Virus record (IMG/VR): IMGVR_UViG_3300042885_000661
Location: 1-34,643 of that record
From: a virus
Strand: one strand, 5' to 3'
Length of the DNA stretch: 34,643 bases
Shown here: positions 28,449-34,643 of the stretch, piece by piece
How positions within the stretch are numbered: position 1 is the first letter of the stretch
Layout of the letters: each line of letters begins with the position of its first letter
The notes under the pieces: generated by a model
What the model was told of the DNA's origin: nothing
Seen by the model: only the letters and a program-made list of their open reading frames with translations
Databases searched by the model: none
Translations under genes and position numbers: made by a program

Positions 28449-31400
28449 ATGGCAAAAACAATAGCACTAAGTATTGAAATCGATGGCTTATCGGACTTAA
28501 CCAAGCAAGTAGTAGGTTTAGAGCAGGAACTCAAAAACTTAAACACAGAGCTTAAAGGAGTTGAGGTCGGCAGCGATGAATACATCAAGCTTCGCAATCA
28601 GATTGCAGCGACTAAAGAAGAACTCAGCAAAACAAAGAAAGAGCAGAAGGATTTCTTAAAATCTGCGAGTGCAACAAAAGAAGCTGAGGGCAGTTACTAC
28701 CAATTGAATCAGCAGTTAGTTGATTTGAGAAAGCAGTATAAAAGTTTATCAGCTGCGGAGAGAGATTCTGCCAAAGGTCAGCAGCTTAAAGATAAAATCA
28801 ATCAACTTGACACAGAGCTAAAAAAGATTGATGCAAGTACCGGTCAGTTTCAAAGAAATGTTGGTAACTATCCGAAGACATTTGCAATGATTAACCGATC
28901 GCTTACAAGAGCGATACCGGGATTTGAGGCATTCTCAGCACAATTAAAAGATAGTGAAGGAAGATTGAATCTATTTGGTAAGGCTTTGATTGGTGGTTTT
29001 GTGGCCTTTCAAGCTGCAAAGCTTATCGGCCAGGCAATCAAAAGACTTGATGAATTCATAACTAAAATCAATGAGACAAAACAAACGGTTGCGGAATTTT
29101 CGGGGGCGTATGGTCAAGACTTGGATAACATCACAGCGCAAACGACAGCACTTGCAGAAACGTTTGATACGGATGCGAAGACTATTTCGGAGGCAGCACA
29201 GAAGTTAGGTTCTTCTCTCGGTATTGGCTTTGAGGAGGCTCTTGGAAAATTAGAGGGTGCATTGGTTGAAGGACAAGGCAATGCAGGAGATTACTTAAAA
29301 ACAATTGCGGATTATCCTCAAGCATTTCAAGCAGCAAGTGGTGGAGTTACTGAATTTTCTGAGCGCAATAAAGATTTGCTTCAAACAAATAAAGAACTTG
29401 CACAATCTCAAGTTGATGTAGCAAGGCGTTTGCAAGGTGTGAATGATAGTTTTAAAGAAGCAGGCAAGCAGATTGAAACTGGTTTATTTTTGGTATTTGC
29501 TAAGCTGATTGAAATCTTTAGACCAGTTGGTCAGGCATTTAGCAAATTAGGACAAACATTGCAGAATTTATTTGCTGTTTTTAATAAGGGAGGCAAAGAA
29601 ACATCAATATTTACTAAGGCTATCAATATCTTGGTATTCCCGATTGAGTTAATTGCAAATCAATTGGTACTTTTAGCAAATGGTATTTCATATGTAGTTG
29701 CAGGATTTGCCGATTTTATCAATCAAAGTCCATTATTAAAGTCAGTATTTGATACAATTATATCTTCTGTCGCTGCTGTTTATGAAGGCTTTAGAAATTT
29801 GCCAGCGGTATTTTCGGGTATTGTTTCGTCATTAAAACAACTTGGAACTAATTTTGTAAATTTCTTCCAGTCTTTATATCTCGATGCACAGATTTTTGGA
29901 CAACAGGTTAAAGGAGTTTTCGGAGCAAATGTACAAGATGCAATCAATGAACTAAGAAGGCAAAAAAATGCTATAAATGCAGATGGAGCCACAATAGCTG
30001 AGGCTTTTTCCAAAGGTTATAATGATGCAAAGAAAAAGGCTGATGAACAAAGAGAAAAGGATGAAAAAGAAGCGCAGGCAAAACGCAAAAAAGTTGATGT
30101 TGATGCATTAAAAGCACAGCAAGATGCAGCTAAATCAGCAGCAGAAAAGCTTAGACAAGATCGTAAGAAATATGCAGAAGATGAGATTAAGGCAGCAAGA
30201 GAGAAAGCTGCATTGCTTTTGGAATTACAGACAAGGCTCCAGGAAGAGACCATTAAGAACATAAAAAATAATCAAGAGCGTGAAATAAAAGAAGTTGAAC
30301 TGAATGCTAAATTGCAACTTGAAGCACTCAAAAAGCAGTATGATGACTTGAAGATCGCACAGCAAGAGCGTGAGAAAGAACTTGCTGAAACATTCGGAAA
30401 AAAATCTCCGGAGTTACTTAAAGAACAACAGGCGAATGCCAAACAACTTGAAGAGGTAAGTAATGTACAGGCACAAATCGAAGTACAGATTGAGCAGAAC
30501 AAGGTTAACAAGAAGAAAGAAATTAACGATACATATAGCAAAGAAGAACTTGAAAAAGCAGAGGCGAACCTTGAACAGCTTAAGCAATGGAGAGATGAGG
30601 CATTGACTTCGGAACTTAATTTCATTGAAGAGGCTGGAGATATGCGACTCTTAAAAAATGAAGAGACACTCAATAAGCAATTGGCCCAAGAGAAGGATGC
30701 AAAGAAGCGTGAGTTGCTTATAAGATTAGCTGAAGAGAAAAAGATTCTCGATGAAATTGAAAAGCTTAAAGTTCAGCTTCGTGCAGTTGATGACCAGGAG
30801 GCATTCTTAAAAGACCAAGCTGCCAAAGGTGTGCAGATTCGACAAGAGGAATATGATGCTGTAGCTAAGGCAAAACAAGATCTAAACACCAAGTTATCGG
30901 CCGCAGAGTTACAGTATGTAGATATGGTTCAGAAAAACTCTGATGACTTAAAGAAAAAGAGACTTCAGGATATTGAAGAAATTGCCGGGTATGTTCAGCA
31001 AGGTCTTGAATTATTGGATACAGTTCTTTCTGCTATAAGTGCAAGAGCAGAGAAAGGTATTGAGGAGCAGTTGCAGAGAAGTTCAGAGAGACAAGAAAAG
31101 TTAAACGAAGAACTTCAGACAGCTACAGGTCTTCGCCGGCAATTTATACAGCAGCAGATTGACGCAGAAATTAAGAATGAAGAAATGCTTGCAAAGAAAC
31201 AGGAAGAGATACAACGTAAAGCAGCAAAAAGAGAAAAAGCTATTGCAGTAACACAAAGTATTATCCAGGGATTCTTAGCAATAAGTAAGGCAGTAGCTTC
31301 AGCACCACCACCGGCAAATATTCCTGCAATTATTACAGCATCTATACAAAGTGCTATACAAACAGCAGGCATCTTAGCACAGCCACTTGCCGAAGGTGGA

Positions 31401-31769
31401 GCGGTTACTCCAGTAGGTCTTCCTGATAGCGGTGGAAAAGTTGTAGGTGTTCAGAACATTCCGCAAACAACTAAAGGAGACAATGTCTTGGTAGCTGCAA
31501 GAGTCGGAGAAACCTTTTTGAATGCCAAGCAAACAAAGCTTTTGAGACCTGTGCTTAGTGCTGCAAGGATACCGGGCTTCGCAAATGGAGGATTGCTCGG
31601 TGCGCCAAATCTCGGTGGCTTAGACAATGGCTTAGTAAGAGCATTCAATGATAGAACTAATGCTATTAGCGGACAAGTGATGGAGAGTAAAGTATATTTG
31701 GTAACAGATGAGCTTCACAGAGATACAAAAGAAGGTGAGCGCATCAAAAGAAAAGTAACACTACGATGA
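28449..31769 (+). CDS. Tail tape measure protein, 1106 aa
   Basis: The longest gene in the genome. The first 110 residues are coiled coil (LTKQVVGLEQELKNLNTELKGVE). Hydrophobic segments follow at about 170-200 and 340-430 (for example PIELIANQLVLLANGISYVVAGF). A long Lys/Glu-rich coiled coil covers about 520-870, and the C-terminus has AEGGAVTPVG, ARVGETFLNAKQTKLL and GFANGGLLGAP, typical ends of tape measures. The length sets tail length; at about 0.15 nm per residue this suggests a tail of very roughly 165 nm. The start codon follows the previous stop by 6 nt. Confidence 0.9.
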   Translation: MAKTIALSIEIDGLSDLTKQVVGLEQELKNLNTELKGVEVGSDEYIKLRNQIAATKEELSKTKKEQKDFLKSASATKEAEGSYYQLNQQLVDLRKQYKSLSAAERDSAKGQQLKDKINQLDTELKKIDASTGQFQRNVGNYPKTFAMINRSLTRAIPGFEAFSAQLKDSEGRLNLFGKALIGGFVAFQAAKLIGQAIKRLDEFITKINETKQTVAEFSGAYGQDLDNITAQTTALAETFDTDAKTISEAAQKLGSSLGIGFEEALGKLEGALVEGQGNAGDYLKTIADYPQAFQAASGGVTEFSERNKDLLQTNKELAQSQVDVARRLQGVNDSFKEAGKQIETGLFLVFAKLIEIFRPVGQAFSKLGQTLQNLFAVFNKGGKETSIFTKAINILVFPIELIANQLVLLANGISYVVAGFADFINQSPLLKSVFDTIISSVAAVYEGFRNLPAVFSGIVSSLKQLGTNFVNFFQSLYLDAQIFGQQVKGVFGANVQDAINELRRQKNAINADGATIAEAFSKGYNDAKKKADEQREKDEKEAQAKRKKVDVDALKAQQDAAKSAAEKLRQDRKKYAEDEIKAAREKAALLLELQTRLQEETIKNIKNNQEREIKEVELNAKLQLEALKKQYDDLKIAQQEREKELAETFGKKSPELLKEQQANAKQLEEVSNVQAQIEVQIEQNKVNKKKEINDTYSKEELEKAEANLEQLKQWRDEALTSELNFIEEAGDMRLLKNEETLNKQLAQEKDAKKRELLIRLAEEKKILDEIEKLKVQLRAVDDQEAFLKDQAAKGVQIRQEEYDAVAKAKQDLNTKLSAAELQYVDMVQKNSDDLKKKRLQDIEEIAGYVQQGLELLDTVLSAISARAEKGIEEQLQRSSERQEKLNEELQTATGLRRQFIQQQIDAEIKNEEMLAKKQEEIQRKAAKREKAIAVTQSIIQGFLAISKAVASAPPPANIPAIITASIQSAIQTAGILAQPLAEGGAVTPVGLPDSGGKVVGVQNIPQTTKGDNVLVAARVGETFLNAKQTKLLRPVLSAARIPGFANGGLLGAPNLGGLDNGLVRAFNDRTNAISGQVMESKVYLVTDELHRDTKEGERIKRKVTLR

Positions 31770-32098
31770 AAATTTGGTTATATGGTCTTTTAATTTTGTT
31801 TGTTGTCTCGGTTGGTGTGTTGTCGTGGATATTCTACGACAGCACTACCAACTTACACAAAAAGATTTTGAAAAGTGAGCAGAAATACAAGGACAGTATT
31901 ATGCAAAATATTGTATCTTTGCAAAAAGAAAGGCAAGATTTGACAAAGCAGATTGATTCATTGCAGGAAACTTTGTCAGATAAGACCGAAAAAATTAGGA
32001 AACAGATTCAGAACATTAAAATAAATGTCAATGTACCTTCGGTTAATTACAATATTCTTACTGATACTGCTTTGGTTGCCCGTTTACTCGCAGATTAA
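31766..32098 (+). CDS. Inner-membrane spanin-like protein (Rz-like, putative), 110 aa
   Basis: One N-terminal membrane helix (about residues 4-24, WLYGLLILFVVSVGVLSWIFY) is followed by an amphipathic coiled coil (LHKKILKSEQKYKDSIMQ...KQIDSLQETLSDKTEKIRKQ) and a short end. This is the layout of inner-membrane spanins, which help fuse the two membranes at lysis. The last 74 nt overlap the next gene in another frame, as with Rz/Rz1. A structural tail or injection role is an alternative, because it follows the tape measure. Confidence 0.5.
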   Translation: MKIWLYGLLILFVVSVGVLSWIFYDSTTNLHKKILKSEQKYKDSIMQNIVSLQKERQDLTKQIDSLQETLSDKTEKIRKQIQNIKINVNVPSVNYNILTDTALVARLLAD

Positions 32099-32459
32099 GC
32101 CTCATCCTGATGGCTTTATTTGCAGTCGTACGTTTATGGAGTTGGTTGCTTCGAGATTTGACAGCCTAAAGCATTACAAGGTAGTTATTAAGGAGATGAG
32201 TGCAACGCTTGACAGCTGTTATGCTATAGTACAGACAGCGCAAAAACTAAACATTGCGCAAGTAAAAAAAATTGAAAGCCTTCAGCAGGAAACTGAAGAC
32301 CTTAGAGATATTATGGATGTCTATAAACGTGAGCAGTTAGTGTACAAAGACTATCAAAAGAAGTACACAGTTGAAACTCGCAGAAAAAAGACCTGGAAGA
32401 TTATCGGCATCGGAGTCGGTGCAGGATTGTTAACAGCATTATTATTATTTGCACTATGA
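32025..32459 (+). CDS. Membrane/periplasmic protein with signal peptide and C-terminal anchor, 144 aa
   Basis: Residues 1-22 form a signal peptide (LRLITIFLLILLWLPVYSQ) without a lipobox cysteine. Residues 35-115 are helical and coiled-coil-like with two cysteines (C33, near C68), and the end has a membrane helix (KIIGIGVGAGLLTALLLFAL). It is embedded in the +1 frame at the end of the spanin-like gene, the arrangement of Rz/Rz1, but it is not a lipoprotein. It could be the partner spanin with a helix instead of a lipid, or a tail-associated membrane protein. A second ATG at 32031 is possible. Confidence 0.6.
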   Translation: MSMYLRLITIFLLILLWLPVYSQIKPHPDGFICSRTFMELVASRFDSLKHYKVVIKEMSATLDSCYAIVQTAQKLNIAQVKKIESLQQETEDLRDIMDVYKREQLVYKDYQKKYTVETRRKKTWKIIGIGVGAGLLTALLLFAL

Positions 32460-32716
32460 AAAAAAGTTTTTATGATGTTCCTGAGGAAGATCGGGAAGAA
32501 CTTGTTCAGCTTAAACCTTGGCTTTTGGAATTACGGATGGGATTACCACAAGGCGATGACAGAACAAGATACTTATTTGAAATTTACAATGAGTATCTAA
32601 GTAAATCAAATGTCATCCAGGAAGAAACCTGTTCATCCTGTAGAGGTAAAGTATTCAAAAAAACAATGGAAGCAATCGAATTTTATGAGACTAATGGTAT
32701 CCACGGAGAATATTAA
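32456..32716 (+). CDS. Small protein with CxxC motif, 86 aa
   Basis: Start overlaps the previous stop (ATGA). It contains DREELVQLKPWLLELRMGLPQGDD, then NEYLSKSNVIQEETCSSCRGKVFKKTMEAIEFYE. The single CSSC site could bind zinc as half of a ribbon or act in redox. No family is recognised. Its end overlaps the next gene by 23 nt. Late operon position and small size suggest an assembly or accessory role. Confidence 0.65.
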   Translation: MKKSFYDVPEEDREELVQLKPWLLELRMGLPQGDDRTRYLFEIYNEYLSKSNVIQEETCSSCRGKVFKKTMEAIEFYETNGIHGEY

Positions 32717-32975
32717 AAAGGAATTCGCTCGCAGATTGGCAGAGCGCATAGAGCAGATGCAAAATATCACAGCTGAGTCTCTGTCTGAGATGCTTATTAG
32801 TTCCGGTATTCTCTCTGAGCGCAGGGTAATCCAGTACTGTGCCATATGTGAGTTCTATGATATGATAGGTCAGAAAACAAAAACGCAGACAATTAAGGAA
32901 CTGTCTGCGAAGTATAGTGTATCTGAAAGAGTTCTTATTGAGTTAACAGGTCGTGAACGGAGGTTTTCTGTCTAA
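32694..32975 (+). CDS. Small HTH-like protein at the end of the late operon, 93 aa
   Basis: The start at 32694 (MVSTENIKKEFARRLAERIEQ) overlaps the previous gene by 23 nt. An ATG at 32685 is possible; a still longer frame to 32610 would duplicate the upstream gene in another frame. The C-terminus has KELSAKYSVSERVLIELTG, which looks like a helix-turn-helix. The 3' end overlaps the end of the sigma-factor gene by 41 nt in convergent orientation, so transcripts from both sides would be antisense to each other there. Function unknown, possibly DNA binding. Confidence 0.6.
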   Translation: MVSTENIKKEFARRLAERIEQMQNITAESLSEMLISSGILSERRVIQYCAICEFYDMIGQKTKTQTIKELSAKYSVSERVLIELTGRERRFSV

Positions 32976-33696
32976 GCTTGTGTAGTGCTTGGAGATGCAG
33001 CTGTCTAATTCTTTCTTGTGAGTAGTTTAGTCTCTCTGCAATTTGAAAGGGCCTCAAAGGGAAGTCTACTAAGTACATATTTTCAATAATAAAGTATTCT
33101 TCTTTGCTAAGAGTTCTAAGAATTATCTTCATTTTTTTACTCATGCTTAGATTTTCTATTACTCTTGCAGTATCCTCATCGGATGCGAACTGCTTCTCTA
33201 TTTCATCTTCATCATTACTATCATTTTCAATGCTCATCACTTTCGGATAGTGGTGAAAATCTCTAATAAAGTATTTCGGGAAAAGATCCATTTCTTTAAT
33301 TTCTGCTTCATCGTACTTCGCTTTGAGTTCCAGGTAAGTTCTTATTAATTGATAGTTCTTTGCAGGAATCCTGATTGTGCTTTGCGTATCGTAAATGTAG
33401 GTAAGTATTGCCTGGCGAATATAATAAACAGCAAAAGAAATAAATTTAAATCCTCGTGTAGAGTCAAATCTATTAGCTGCCTTTATCAATCCGATCATGC
33501 CTTCTGAAATAAGGTCTTTAATGTCGGTTGCGCTATTATTGATTTTCTTGGCTTCCGATACTACGAAAAGCATATTGTGTTTTATGAGTTGTTCGGGTGT
33601 TGCTGTAGCTTCGGCATCAGGATGCAGCGGAGGATATTTTGAGGCTTCTTTTAAAAAGTGCTGTAGTGATTTATTGGTGAATCTTATTTCGTTCAT
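32935..33696 (-). CDS. Phage sigma-70 family RNA polymerase sigma factor, 253 aa
   Basis: Region 2 is plain: LIKHNMLFVVSEAKKI, then DLISEGMIGLIKAANRFDSTRGFKFISFAVYYIRQAI (61-97), with the aromatic-rich melting and -7 recognition helix. A region 3-like IRIPAKNYQLI follows at 108-118. Region 4 covers about 188-243, with the DNA-binding helix-turn-helix in RPFQIAERLNYSQERIRQLHLQALHKLRQ. There is no region 1. It would replace or compete with the host primary sigma factor and direct host RNA polymerase to phage promoters. It is last in the leftward operon, coupled to the lipoprotein gene by ATGA. Possible targets are the identical late promoter cores at 1281 and 20156. Confidence 0.9.
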   Translation of the reverse strand: MNEIRFTNKSLQHFLKEASKYPPLHPDAEATATPEQLIKHNMLFVVSEAKKINNSATDIKDLISEGMIGLIKAANRFDSTRGFKFISFAVYYIRQAILTYIYDTQSTIRIPAKNYQLIRTYLELKAKYDEAEIKEMDLFPKYFIRDFHHYPKVMSIENDSNDEDEIEKQFASDEDTARVIENLSMSKKMKIILRTLSKEEYFIIENMYLVDFPLRPFQIAERLNYSQERIRQLHLQALHKLRQKTSVHDLLTQ

Positions 33697-34277
33697 AGGT
33701 CGTACTGGTAGAGTTTATAAGTCTCAATGACTTTAATCAATGATTGGGCATAGTGCGGTGCCGTTGCGTATCCTGCTTTCTTTAGCCCATATGCCCACTT
33801 TTTATATTCGGTGCGCTTAAGTTTACGCAAGTGAGAATATCTTTCCATACAGAGTAATTTTGAATGGTCACGGTAGGAGAACCAAGCAGATTTATAAACT
33901 TGAAATCTGTCTCTTGGTGTGTCATCCCGGTAAACTGCAAATTTCCCTTTACCTCGGTGTTTTATTCCGAAGTGGTTGTTATGTTTGCGTGATAGGTCTG
34001 ACCTTCCTGCGCTGCTTTCAAGAATGCCTTGTGCGAGCTTTATGCTTACTGGTATGTTAAAGAGTTTAGCTTCTTGCTTTGCAGTTGCTAAGAAGCGTTT
34101 TATGTAAGAATCAACGTGAGGTGGTATAGTTGATTTTGTTTTGAGATTGCAGGGCGTGGCATAACTGATTGTTTCATCTTTGGAAACATCAATAATTTGG
34201 TAGTTCGGTTCGGGTTCAGATTGGTGTGCCTTGCATCCGATGATAAGTAGTGCTGTTAAGAATAGTAGGTTTTTCAT
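33693..34277 (-). CDS. Glucosaminidase-like (GH73/FlgJ type) lipoprotein, 194 aa
   Basis: Residues 1-15 form a lipoprotein signal peptide with lipobox LIIGC (Cys15), so the mature protein should be anchored in a membrane. Residues about 55-190 are a GH73-like domain: AKQEAKLFNIPVSIKLAQGILESSAGRSDLSRKHNNHFGIKH, with Glu87 as the catalytic residue, then AWFSYRDHS and YATAPHYAQSLIKVIETYKLY. It cuts glycan strands of peptidoglycan. A phage-coded lipoprotein hydrolase outside the lysis cassette is unusual; it could help lysis, remodel the wall early or interfere with other phages. It is followed by the sigma factor. Confidence 0.85.
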   Translation of the reverse strand: MKNLLFLTALLIIGCKAHQSEPEPNYQIIDVSKDETISYATPCNLKTKSTIPPHVDSYIKRFLATAKQEAKLFNIPVSIKLAQGILESSAGRSDLSRKHNNHFGIKHRGKGKFAVYRDDTPRDRFQVYKSAWFSYRDHSKLLCMERYSHLRKLKRTEYKKWAYGLKKAGYATAPHYAQSLIKVIETYKLYQYDL

Positions 34278-34279
34278 TT

Positions 34280-34513
34280 TTAAGGTTTTTTATAGGTTTC
34301 ATCGTAATATGTTTCAGGTTCGTATTGCTTTGGCTTAACTTCTATAGCTGAAGAATATCCATTATGATAAGCCATAATTATCTGCTGCTTTTCGACTTCC
34401 ATAAACTTATGAAACTCCCGAACAAAATCTCTACCTTCATTTGTATAGATGTCAAATAATCTTGGATGTAATTCTTCGAGGCGTGAGAATACTTCTTGCA
34501 ATGCTGTTTTCAT
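34280..34513 (-). CDS. Small conserved phage protein, 77 aa
   Basis: The pattern EKQQIIMAYHNGY followed by a C-terminal YYDETYKK is one I recall from many small proteins in Bacteroidota phages, usually near replication genes; its role is unknown. The N-terminus (LQEVFSRLEELHPRLFDIYTNEG) is helical. The start overlaps the previous stop as ATGA, and the stop lies 2 nt before the lipoprotein start. Confidence 0.75.
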   Translation of the reverse strand: MKTALQEVFSRLEELHPRLFDIYTNEGRDFVREFHKFMEVEKQQIIMAYHNGYSSAIEVKPKQYEPETYYDETYKKP

Positions 34514-34643
34514 TGGAATAAAGATAATTGGTTAATGTTTTTTTTGTCTCCAGGAAACCCTATGGTTTCTACTTTAGTAATTAGCATTTCTTTTGTATTC
34601 GGATCAAGAGTAAATAAACCTATTACTGCTTTGTCTGAATACT
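34510..34643 (-). CDS. 3' part of the 87-aa gene that crosses the contig join
   Basis: This segment continues the frame that begins at 257 and leaves the left edge. It ends with the TGA at 34510, overlapping the 34513 start. Bases 34517-34643 duplicate 1-127, so this is the same gene and not a second copy. Confidence 0.8.
   Translation of the reverse strand, partial: YSDKAVIGLFTLDPNTKEMLITKVETIGFPGDKKNINQLSLFQ
34517..34643. repeat. Right copy of 127-bp terminal direct repeat
   Basis: Exact repeat of bases 1-127. Removing one copy gives a circular genome of 34,516 bp. Confidence 0.95.

Noticed and set aside
30017-30673. Long minus-strand frames rich in Ser, Phe and Cys within the tape measure gene
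   Set aside because: Lys/Glu-rich coiled-coil coding sequence produces such open antisense frames; no start context or neighbours support them.
32610-32693. Longer form of the last late gene starting at 32610
   Set aside because: It would overlap the upstream gene by more than 100 nt and adds a basic stretch with no family resemblance; a start at 32694 (or 32685) gives a normal short overlap.

Overview
The window is almost certainly one complete tailed-phage genome that was circular in the assembly. Bases 1-127 recur exactly at 34517-34643, so the unique genome is 34,516 bp, and one gene (87 aa) reads across the join. The host is probably a member of the Bacteroidota. The sequence is AT-rich, most starts lack a Shine-Dalgarno and sit behind A-rich leaders, and intergenic gaps carry the Bacteroidota-type promoter (TTTG, about 19 nt, TAnnTTTG). 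Several proteins also look like families common in phages of that phylum. No integrase, DNA polymerase or tRNA was recognised, so the phage is probably virulent and uses host DNA polymerase. A long tape measure protein and no visible sheath gene suggest a siphovirus.

Layout. (1) A leftward operon runs from about 1201 through the join to 32935. It encodes a WGGD-motif phage protein, a secreted SPOR-like protein, small proteins, a glucosaminidase-like lipoprotein and a phage sigma-70 factor. (2) A rightward operon, 1344-11422, encodes the ClpP-like prohead protease with a scaffold-like tail, a candidate decoration protein, major capsid protein, candidate tail tube, portal, head-tail adaptor, receptor-binding proteins and a lysis cassette (holin candidates and amidase). 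(3) Leftward replication genes, 18451-11456, encode an HTH regulator, SF2 helicase, HNH-like protein, a membrane-anchored lysozyme-like protein, VRR-NUC nuclease, primase/helicase-type ATPase and SSB. (4) A short rightward recombination pair, 18554-19845, encodes a RecE-like exonuclease and a Rad52/Sak-like annealing protein. (5) A 514-bp non-coding region, 19846-20359, holds a terminator, a dense cluster of GTAAC/GTTAC repeats (origin candidate), a promoter and a structured leader. (6) A second rightward late operon, 20360-32975, encodes the terminase subunits, a tail chaperone with a -1 frameshift, neck and tail proteins, tape measure and spanin-like proteins.

How it may work together. The two rightward structural operons share an identical 15-nt promoter core (1281-1295 and 20156-20170), and the phage carries its own sigma factor, which suggests coordinated late switching. 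The most unusual signal is a motif, AACTACCA, placed 0-4 nt before the start codons of five genes in the leftward, replication and recombination blocks, and just inside two more. Its exact antisense lies in the loop of a terminator-like hairpin directly downstream of the second late promoter. This suggests, but does not prove, an RNA-based early-to-late switch. All functional calls rest on reading the sequence by eye; no database search was run.
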